From Atrina japonica (Eukaryota > Mollusca > Bivalvia > Pterioida > Pinnidae): a DNA stretch of 64,000 nt. Within the stretch, counting starts at the first letter, position 1. Every line of letters begins with the position of its first letter. The DNA lies in the NCBI GenBank assembly GCA_030159075.1, contig BROG01000404.1, forward strand, positions 372,001 to 436,000, given 5' to 3'. A program made the position numbers and the translations under genes. Positions 48,116-59,400 of this stretch are shown here, piece after piece. The notes below the pieces were generated by a model. The model was not told the DNA's origin. It did no database searches and was given only the letters and a program-made list of their open reading frames with translations.

Positions 48116-50330
48116 ATTCGAAGTCACAGTGGCACTTATCTTTGAAGTCAATTTTCACATTCACATCTTTTCTCACCAACAAAAACATTGTTCATGTTGT
48201 TGTTTCAGTGCTAATAAACTTCATGAATTTTTTTACCACTTTATATTTTTATCCTCTACCAGCAAAGTCTGTGATGTAATTGATGTACATGTAGTTTGAT
48301 AATATCAATATAATTGATGAATGAATTCAGAAATTAAAATTTATGCAACGGAGACTCATTAGAATATTGAAGTACCAAGTAATTATCCAAACATAGGTAC
48401 TGAGACATCCTAACATAAAGTACAGAGTTGACCAAAAGAGAAGTCCTGGGTTGAGTTGGTATTCAGATTCACCATTCCATAGGAGGGTCTAAACACAGAA
48501 CCTTGCCATATAATGATAAATTCCGTTTTGTTTTTGTTTTTTCATTAAATGGTACATGTAGATCTGATGTAACTGATATATACAATTTATAACAAATATT
48601 TTTATATTAAACATTCTAAACTGAACATAAAAGTGTTTGGCTAGTTTCAGTTAGGTTCAGTGTTTATGGCTGTATCAGGTAATTTCAGCATCGAGTAATG
48701 TCATCTCAAAAGCTTGTAAACAAATATTTTCGACACTTCCAAAAACACGCATTTAAACTTAATTTTCAGAAATTAATATTAATCAAGTCACATTAACAGG
48801 GAATAAAATTAGCACTCACCCAGTAGCATTTGCGATCATTTTTATGCTTTGGCGATCGAAATTTGCACCGCCAATCGCATAGATGGTGAGTATGGCCATA
48901 TCCATTAATGTCCATTTTTCTATTCTCTTTCAGTCTAGTCAGCATCAATTTTGTTATATAAATCTGGGTCTGTGAGATGTTTAAATGCTTTACATGTCAC
49001 AACATTATGTTCAAGCGTATTACTTATACACAAATAATACCACGGTGTGTACATGTTGACAAGGTGGTCAACTTTCCAGAAAGTTTTGTGACTTCTTTGA
49101 ATCCTAGTTACATGTAGGTCGGCACATAGTGAAATTCGCACTTAATTCATGCACATCGACACCTAATGATTTCAGCACTTGTTTCTTTTATAACTGCGTT
49201 TTCGGCAGTTTCTTGCAGATTATTTTGATATTGGCACTTGGGCCTAATCGATAGGTATTTTCACCCGTTCAACATTATCTGGTAGGATCTCATAATTATC
49301 GTCTTAATTATGCAACCATTAGCCCCTTTTTGAATCCTTTGTTCCTTTCGATCCACTGCTTGGTCAAAACAATGTTTTGATAGCAAATAGCATGTTTAAA
49401 TTAAAACAGATAATTTGGAGGTGTATGTTTTTTAGTGTCAACAGTGACATGAATTTGTGACATAATTATCAAGAAAGCATATTATACACATAGATATTTT
49501 TGAAAATGAATCTTCTCCTCTGAGATAAACATTTTTAATACCAATCCGTACCTTGATAGATATTTCCAAGTGTTGTAAAAAATATTTCCAGGTGACTATT
49601 TACATTAAGTGCTGATTTACATGTTTCCAAAGTGGGGTTGGGATTTGACTTGTAACCATTCCTTGGACTCGTAAGTCTTTGTCATGTGGTGTTACATTGT
49701 TGAAAACCCCAGCAAGAAACCAGCCATAGCATACTCCAAAGTGTACCAATAAAATTAAAAAGAACCACTTCTCAACAAAATGGACGGGAAATTTTCAATA
49801 ATTTGTACATGTATGAGACATATTCATGATTGCATGCAACACGATAATGGCTATATAGAAAGAGAAATTTGGTTATTTTTTTGTACGAAAGCATCTGAAG
49901 AAATAGCTGAGCCCCTGAATTTCAACCTGGGCCCCTGAATATTTTGTTCTAGGGGCCCGGCTGGCCCCTGCAGCCAATTTTACTCCCTGCCATTAATTGA
50001 CTTACATTATACATTTTGTACCCACCCAAATTTTGGTACAAAATGTTAACTCCTCTTAAAGCAATGAGGGGGTAAACTTTACAGTATAACATGGAATTTT
50101 TACGTTTTAACATGGCAAAAGTAAACCAGCAACAAGGAAGGGACAAGTATTTTGTTAGTTTTGACACTTCTGTAAACATTTGCAAAGTTGTGACTCAAAA
50201 TTAAGGAATTGCTTATTTATTCTGATATCTAGATACAAATTACAATAATGACGACTAAATATATATCAAAACATCGGAGTAGACAACCGCAAGTATTTCA
50301 TATCAAAATAAATGATAAAAATTGTGGGGA
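48116..50330. other. Intergenic, no gene recognised
   Basis: AT-rich. At 49910-49990 a short GC-rich phrase repeats gcccctgaat, like one near 26560-26655 only in style. No RNA gene or ORF of note. Confidence 0.45.
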
Positions 50331-50339
50331 TAATTATAC

Positions 50340-50710
50340 ACCCAAGCGTCCTAAAATAATGGCCGCTCACTGAGACTCTTATCAAAATGGCGGATGATAC
50401 TAGGTGCACGGTTGACGAATAATTATCGAACTGATTTAGTATCAAAATCGTTAATAACTGGAAGTTTTAAATAGCTAAGCATCATTTCAACTAAAATAAT
50501 CCATGTGTTCACAACAATTTCCACTCCACGTGAAACACAAAGAATCTTGCACTCACCCTCGTTACTCTAACGTCATGATAAATGTCGAGAATTCCGGTGG
50601 AGAGGCGTTTCGAACATATCACACATTCGATCTTGGCTGTTTCGATAACAAACTTGTTCGGTCTTGTGACTTGAAACAAATGCTAGATTATAATGTCAAA
50701 AGGATTGTCT
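50340..50710. promoter_or_regulatory. CpG-bearing unique patch, possible promoter or first exon
   Basis: CpG is clearly commoner here than around it. AAAATGGCGG at 50384-50393 fits the YY1-type start-site motif of many housekeeping genes, which would suit the SLX9 gene 3 kb to the right. The patch also holds a plus ORF (50503-50712, 69 codons) and an overlapping minus open frame ending at a good donor (GTGAGT, read leftward near 50560), so the strand of any exon is undecided. Confidence 0.35.
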
Positions 50711-50814
50711 AGTTTAATATTGTTATTTATAAAACCTTGTGGGGCATTTATCTTTTCAGTTTAATCAACATATGTCCGTATTTCATCACTACGGTGGCCC
50801 AGCGTGGCCACAAT

Positions 50815-51145
50815 TTCTAATATTGATTTATCTTGAAATTTCAAGATTCTAACTTGAATTTCCAAGTTATTAACTTAAAATTCTTAAATTTTCACAGTAT
50901 TATTGTTGTCACTGAAGTTATTCTTGAAATTGCAAGGGTCTGAATTGACTTTTCATGTTTTCATCTTGAAATTTCAATAAATCGAAAATTCAAGATAGTT
51001 TCATGAAATTTCTAGATAATAAATTGAAAATTCAAGACAAACTCTAGACATTCCTAGATAAGATACTATTAGATTCTTGAAATTCAAGATAATAATTTGA
51101 AACTTCAAAATTGTTTCTTCAGTGGAATTTCAAGATTATAATTAG
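50815..51145. repeat. Array of short self-complementary motifs (cttgaaatttcaag)
   Basis: Many variants of ttgaaatttcaa, ttgaatttccaag, ttgaaattcaag and related, each nearly its own reverse complement, at irregular spacing. Non-coding. Confidence 0.6.
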
Positions 51146-53205
51146 ATGCCCTTCCCCGGTTCCTGATGTCTTATGGACCTAGCTAAGTGTCTTATAATTT
51201 ATTGCAGTGGCCGCGGTAGAAAGTGGGGGTCAATTTTCTTTTATTGATTTATTATTTAGGGAAATTTGTTTTTAATTTTCTGACATTTTATAGAAAATTT
51301 AAAGGTTTTACACCTATTTATTAATCATCAATATTTAAATTATTTAATTCATTAACGTTAGGTACACGCTATCCCTGCTCACTACGCAAAATTTCAAGTG
51401 TCAGATTAATTGTGAGGCAATATTTCATTAGACTAGAAGATCGTATTTTACGCATCTAATAAAAACATTGATGATTAAATTTTTAGATCTTTGGGTAATG
51501 AAATCGTATGCATTTTGATCCAATGCAAATGAATTTATAACATACGTGATGAGAAAAGGCAAACAAAAATTTCTTCACCGATATGTAGGGCAAACCAAAT
51601 TCATCAATCCCAAATATACAGACAAAGCCAGGGTGGATTGGTGAAGAAGGATTTCAAGTTAGAGGGAGGGTAAGAGTATATAAAAATGTTCCGCGAAAAA
51701 TATGTTTACATAATGAAATAGCGTCACGCTTTTGAATTATCGTATGTCATTTCAGTTATAATTTAAAATGAACTGAAAAAGTTTACAACATTCAAGGAGG
51801 GATATATAACACATTATACGCATGTACGTCCTTAAGTCAAGAGAATGAAGTAATGATTTGAATGAAAACACATTCCGGAACGCGAACAGGTGCGTATTTG
51901 TCCGTGTTTGGTTTGTGTTACTATGCGAACTTAAGATGTCTGCTCCCATACAACGTGGTTGCTGGTGTTAATTTCACAAATTGTTCTTTAATCTTAGACT
52001 CCATAGTCGTGTCATTGTGTTGATTGTTGATGTACATTCTGCGTAAATATCACATTGGTTGTTCTCTTATATATGTCTCAACTGATTTATGGAAATATAT
52101 CTACATATTTTGGAGAGTCCGAACTTGTATTTTCCGTCTCGTAAAGAACATGTATAGGAAAAGTCACAAGTACCTGAGGATAGGCATATGTGCTCATATA
52201 GGCCTATATACCATCTAAAACGGGGCATAACCTTAACGAAAAAAATGTATTAAAATTACACCAAGTTCAATGTTGAGAATTATTGCAAATAATAATATTA
52301 ATAGTAATAAAATAAAAAATACACAACTTTGTCCACAAGTACCTGTGTGAAAAGTCAATGAATGGTGCTGTCAGAGTATAGAGATAGTGTTATTCGGAGT
52401 TATTTATATGTCTTGGACGTTGATGATGGTAAAGCACCTGTCATTAGCTGTCACCCTGTCACCCATGAGAAAATGCTAGTGTTGCACATTTGGTGTAATA
52501 TTATGTTGCACTCTATAGACTATATTAGTATAACATCTGTAGGCCTATATACATGTACTATACTGCCACATAACTGTGTCTGTAGTTCTACCAAAATAGA
52601 TTAGTTCCTGTTTATAAACATGTCAAATTTAAATCATAACAAGGTTGAAAGGCTAGTTTTCAGCTTAAAATATTAGAGACACTCATGGGATCAGAGCATG
52701 GGTAATTTTTTACCTGTACACCTATATTTCAGAAAAATAGACAACAGATGTACTCAACCAGTAACTGGTATGGCGTTTTTCTTTTATTTTTTGACAGATC
52801 CCATATGTACCAATTTATTATGTTAAATCTATACATTTATTAATACCAGTGCCATCTACACAATCACTGTGTATATATACATATATAGATATTCTTGCAG
52901 TCTGAGTCTAATCACATTATTGGCATGCATGATGCCAGAGTTACTTAAAAAATGCCTAAATTTCTTACACAAGTGCTGAGCATAATTGTACAGGTGAGGT
53001 GCTGATATTACTTGGTATTCATATTATTCAATGCCACTAGATTTTCTCAGAATTTGGTCGATCAAGACAGGTGGTCTCTAAAGACAGGTTTCACTGTAAT
53101 ACACAGGCCATGTTTATTATGATTATCTTATAAGCTCTTTACAGGTGTTTGGTCTGAACAGCAATTGGTTTCTATGTAGTTTGATTTGCTTTCTTTTTCT
53201 TTCAG

Positions 53206-53442
53206 ATGAACATACAATCATCTGCAGTCCAGTTAAGGCAGTCAAGACAATGCACACATAGTACTCATGATAACACACATGTGGGTACACATGTCCTAAC
53301 CTCGATCTGTATGTATAAGTCTTTTGTGAAGAGTCCTATGTACAGCTGAGCTAACAATTGATTAAAATTTGAATATTAATGATACATACCAACCATTGAC
53401 ATGATGGCTGAGATTGTCGACATGAAGGATGGCGATATCAAG
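53206..53442 (+). CDS. SLX9 first coding exon (5' UTR 53206-53400, CDS from 53401)
   Basis: The acceptor ttctttttctttcag ends at 53205. The ATG at 53401 follows an in-frame TGA at 53380, so coding must start in this exon if it is used. It encodes MMAEIVDMKDGDIK and ends at the donor AAG|GTTTGT in phase 0, matching exon 2. It lacks the basic MGK-type N-terminus usual for the family. Confidence 0.6.
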
Positions 53443-56400
53443 GTTTGTCAAAGTTTGGTACACATGTTTCATAATTTTGGTCTATTTTCAGATAAATCAT
53501 TAAAAAAGTATTTCACTGGTATCATTACAGAGTTCATTTTGATTTCTGTTTCATTTACATGACAAGACATTACAGACAGTTTAATTTAGAGAAATTAATG
53601 ATGAAAACATCAACAAACCCTACTCACGTAGACAAAATATTGTAGGGGCTGTAAAAAAAGCTATTAGACACTTTTTAAAAAAAGGGCCACTTCTCTCTCA
53701 TCAGAAAGAGCGTACAAGATAAGCCAGCACCAGGCATATATCTCAGTTTCAGATCATGCCATTGCTGGTTACATATATATGTATCTCATACTGTTACTTC
53801 CAACATTAATTTCCTGGTTACTTGAATGGTGTTTTAAAGGTGTTATCTATGCTCCCTTATACTTTCCTCCATTCTCCAGATACAATGTGACATCAGACTT
53901 TCTGAACAGCCTGCTGCTAGATAAAGTCTATATGTTCAGGGGCTTTATTTTTGTTTGTTTTGGGCATTTCCTTGGTTTTATGAGTGTTTTACTCAACACT
54001 CACCAATTTTCCAGTCATATTGTGGTTGTCAGTTTTTAGTAGTGGGGGAGTGAACCCAGTTACAGGGGCTTGATTAAGTTTGTTTTAAACTGGAAGGGAC
54101 TGTCATAGTAATGTCACTTTAACAGCCATTGGGAACATACCACTTCTCTCTCACTAGATAACATTATCAGAGTTGTGGCTGTACAACAATTTTTGTACCA
54201 CTCCCTTTCATCAGGAAAGTCTTGTAAGCATACGTGCCAAATTTTTTAGAGGTCATTCTGGGATTTTTGTGGGACAAATGACATTTTTCTTGGACAAATA
54301 TTGCAAAATTCTGGGACACTTTTGAGTTCACTTTTCAGCTATTAAATAAATACAAAATTGTTTGCAATTCTTTATTTCACATGTTGCAAGTATTTTTGCA
54401 GTGATGATTACACTTTTTGGAACTGCATAGTAGCATGTTCCTGAAATGTTAAATTTACATGACATTATGCCATGTATAATATCATTGTTGAGTCTTCCGA
54501 GCCAGTCTTTTTACATGTGTATTAAGGCATACATGGGACAGAAACTGGACATTTGTAATTTTTTAGCTGGATATTTTTAAACAAAGTTTTTATAACTTCT
54601 GAATGTTTTCCTTGTTTTGTTTAATTACTTAGCCAACGGCATGCCTTTTTAATATATATTGTATGAATTTTGCAAGTTTATACACGTACCAGTTGCTTAA
54701 TACATAACAACTGAACTGTGTTTATGATTGAAAAGTAATTTAGTTTCCATAATTTAAATACCAGTCTGGTGTGATCTGGTTCTGTTTATACTGCTTCCGG
54801 AAGTTTGTCTGCCATTTCATATGCTTTGTGACAATTTAGACCTTGCGGTAAATGCCCTGCATGTTTGATTATAAATAAAATGATAAATTTTTTGTTATTT
54901 TTTTTTGTTGAAGTACATTGCAAATACCTTTTGAGACCATTAGATGTTGCAATAACTATTTCTGATGGCTGGTATCATGCTTCTAATCATCGATGATCCA
55001 AGCGTATGTCACATGACATACACACACTCTCTTAGACTTAGCCTAAGCAAGCCTCGGGTTCATCATTCAAGAATCTTACCCTCGGATTGAGATTCCTTTG
55101 TCATACCCTCAAGGTAGAGGTAGATTCTATTAATCATTAACACCCTCAATAATTAATATGCTCATAGGCTATTTACCTGTAAAAGTGTCAACCGGTTGAT
55201 AATCTGATCGTGTGGGCAAAACTGCGAAACAGTTGGAATCTGGGAAAGAAGCAAATTTTATGGGAAAATCATTGTCCCAGCGGGACACGTTTTAGGAGGT
55301 CAATTTTACGGGACATTAGGCATCCCGTTGGGACGTATAGCATGTATGTATAAGAGTAGTGTCACTGTAATGGAATCAACTCACTAGGAAGGGATTGTTG
55401 GAGACTAAACAGCTGTTGAGGCCAACTCTCATCTTCCCATGTGTGTAGAGTGTAGAAAAGTGACAAGGCTATAAAGCAATATGACCTGTTGTCGATGTAA
55501 ATTTAACACACAGATTTTATGCAATATTTTATCTCCTATATATCAGAAAGAGATCACCTGATAGTTAAATGAACAAATACATGTAGATTATTAGAATAAA
55601 CTTTCCAAACATAAAATGTTATAACCAATATCTATATTTAAATTAACCTTTTGTAAATTTTACAAAGATAACCCAAGTGCCAAGGAAACGTGCTATTAGA
55701 AGAAAGAATTAGATGACTCATAGTTATTTTATTTCAGTCCTTCTCACTTAGTTGTGTTGTTTTATTTCAGTCTCCCTCACTTAGTTATGTTATTTTATTT
55801 CAGTCTACCTCAAATCCGATTTCAACATTTCTGAAAGCTGAAAAGAAGAGCGAGAAGACGACACTTGAGAAAAGTGAAAATAAATTGTTCAAGAATGTTA
55901 AAATATCTAACGATGATTTGAAACAGCAACTTCCTGATTTTGATACAAGAAGTACCATCACAAGCAAATCACTGAAAGGAATGCATTTAAAGAAGAAAGA
56001 CAAACTGAAAATGAAGCATGAATTATGGATAAAAAGTAAGATAGTTTTAATTATCTGGAAAAAGAATTATCAGAAAAAAAATTACTTATAAAATGAAAGG
56101 TAGAACAATAACAACAAAAGATAACAAAAAGTCAACACTAGCTCAGAGGCTAAATTCTGTTTATCTAGTCTGCTGTTTGTATATTGGCACAGAGGATATA
56201 CATGTACTGAACAATGACTTGAACAATTCTTGAGCATGTTGAGTGCAGCATTTGGAAAATGCGTAAGTAATAAACAAGCAGATCGAATACTCATAAACGT
56301 CTTGAGCAGTTGACATGCAGGTGTGAGGTTTCTGGACCTATAATCTCATTAATAAGAGTAGTTACAATGGTGTTTAGACAGGTTTCTTCATTCTCTCTAA

Positions 56401-59400
56401 TTTGGGCTGTTCAAAGGTCTTATTCCCAATAAACAGGAGTTACCTTCTCAGAGTGAATTTGTATTTTATACATTTGCCTCAGTATTTTTACAGTATTCCT
56501 AGAAAATTTCTCCCTTTCTCAACAAATAAAAGACATATTGACCCCATCCTAAATTCGTCCTAAATCACTGTAGTGTGTGGCCATGCTTCAGTTATTTAGC
56601 TTGAAAATTTCACTTTCATTTTAAATTTATCCTCTCATTCAAGGAAGAAAATAGCAAAAATTAAACAGGAGTGAAAATTCCCAAGTGTACAGTATATTAT
56701 TGCATTTAGAAAAATAAGAGTAACAAAATTAAGCATACACAATTTTTATTATATTTCTAAATTTTTTAGATAATTTTTTATGAGTATTTCCACAATTTTT
56801 CAGATTTTATCTCACCTCAGTTAAGTTGAAGGGGGTAAATGCTATTGCCCCTGTGTCAGTGTCTGGTTTAGAATATTGGTTGAGGTAATGTTTCACCTGT
56901 TTCTATTGCTCATCCATCCCCTTAATTAGATAATTTGGGGTAAAATATCCGAGTTCCTGAAATCTCAGTCTTGTGTATCGGAGGTTTTAGGAATTCTTTC
57001 AAACTAAGCAATGGAAATTCCTCTTACCATTTGTCAGACCAAAAGGATTTTTATCAGACAAATCCTACAGTGTGACACTTTTCAGGTAATCTGGAATGTA
57101 TTGGTGTGATGTAAGCTTTGCAGGCTTTCATTACTGTGGGGTTAGTTATAGGGGAGATAACTATGTTCCAGTCATAATAGTTATTCAATTTACTTGTTGC
57201 TGTTTGTTGTTACAAGGGTGTGTATCATGTATGGATTTTAGAACTTAAAAATAGCAGATACCACCGTATTATCCAAAGTATTATGCCCAGGAGACAATAT
57301 ACAAATCTGGTGAATATTGGACAAACACAGAACTCGGGAAATCCAGGGGTGGGATCAGGTGTCATGGAGGAGTAAGCACCCCCTGTTGATCTGTAGAACA
57401 TTTTTCTGTTGCTTTTTAAAAATGGCTGGGCCAATTTTCTTTGCATTAGATTCATAACATCTAGATTAAGTGCTGCTGTTATAATGTTGTACAGTGTCAA
57501 AGAAGAGTGTTAGAAAATAATATACCTACCGGTACTATCGTTCCACTTTCCGAAAACATATGTTGTTCGAAATATAATTTTTCATACTTATGTTCAGTAG
57601 AAACTGTCTTGAGAGACCATCTTTTCTACCACATGAAAAACTCACAAGACACATGATCTTTAAAGTTTTATCTAAATAAATCCTTAACTAAGTGGTGTTG
57701 AATATGTGGTCTCACACGACTGGTGGCATTCTATGACTGTGGTCTCACAAGAATCTTGGCATTCTATGACAGTGGTCTCACAAGACAGGTTGTCTTCTTT
57801 GACAGTGGTCTAATTAGATATTTGGCCGTTTAAGACTGGTCTCACAAGACAGGATGTCTTATATGTCAGTGATCTCATAAGACAGGTTGTCTTCTATGAC
57901 AGTGGTCTCACAAGACTATTGGCTTTCGATGAGAGTGGTCTCTCAAGACAGGTTGTCTTCTATGACAGTGGTCTAATAAGATTATTGGCCTTCTAAGACT
58001 CGTCTCACAAGACTATTGGTTTTCTATGAGAGTGGTCTTACAAGACAGGTCGTCTTGTGATTGTGGTCTCAAAAGACAGGTTGTCTTCTATGACAGTGGT
58101 CTCACAAAATTCTTGGCTTTCTATGAGAATAGTCTTTCAAGACTGTTTGTCTTCTATGACAGTGGTCTCACAAGACTTGGCATTCTATGACAGTGGTCTC
58201 ACAAGACTTGGCATTCTATGACAGTGGTCTCACAAGACTTGGCATTCTATGACAGTGGTCTCACAAGACTTGGCATTCTATGACAGTGGTCTCACAAGAC
58301 TTGGCATTCTATGACAGTGGTCTCACAAGACTATTGGCCTTCTAAGACTGGTTTCATATGACAATGGACTCACAAACTATTTGCTTTCTATGACAGATAT
58401 CTCACAAGACAGATTGCCTTCCATGACAGTGGTCTCACAAAAGAAGTTTCAGTTTACTTTTTTTTTGTGGTCGTGGTCAGCATATCTGATGAATTTACAT
58501 GAATTTTCTTTCAGAATTAAGTGCAATCAAAACAGCAAAACAGGAAGCCAAAGAGAGAAAAAGAAAGCAACAGACTCCTGTGGTTGGTGACATTGGAGTC
58601 CTCGGAGAAGCATTACCAACACTAGATCTCCTACTAAAGAGTGCAACGAAGGGCAAAAAGTAAAATGATAATTTTATAAAGAGAAAACCGATTTAAGATA
58701 ACAAAAAAACCCTGAACCCTAAAAAAAAGATTTAACATTAATTACATTTCACATTTGTATTATTTTATCGGTCTTTCTTGTAATGATTTATTCCCAAACC
58801 CGTTATACCGTCAAAATTGATTAAAAAAAAAAGGTTGTGGTATATGGGCGGAGAACTATACAGTTCACCCCCGTAATAATGCCAAACCGGCATAACACTG
58901 AAGATTATGCTATTTCTTGAAGAACAGATTTCCATCCGTGTAATTCACCTGTTATAACACCGAATTCCGCAAAACGCCAACCCGATTTTCAAGTACAAAA
59001 GGTCATTTATGTGTGTAAAATCACCCGACTGTATCGCCACATAAAGTAAATAGCCAGAGGTATATATACACAAGTAAACACTGCTGAGTACAGGTCGGTA
59101 ATTAGATAATTAGTAATTAGTGTTAAATAAATATCGATCAATAAACGGTGATTTAGAGTTAATTGTCTGGTAGAGTGAGCTGTACATAGAGTCTTGTATA
59201 CAGTATGGATATAGACTTGAAAATGGAAATACCTCACAAACGGACAATTTTAACACTTGCTGAAGAAAGATATTGTTGATTACAATACAAGACATCCAAC
59301 ATATACACATCTGGAGTTATCATATTATTTTTCAACACTGTGGTAAAACCATTGTTGATGAAGTTTTGTCAATGATTGATGGTGTGTGTCATTATTTAGA

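Noticed and set aside
52024..52604. Small plus ORFs between 52.0 and 52.6 kb as SLX9 leader exons
   Set aside because: They encode nothing like a basic SLX9 N-terminus and have no donor that fits the phase of the next exon.
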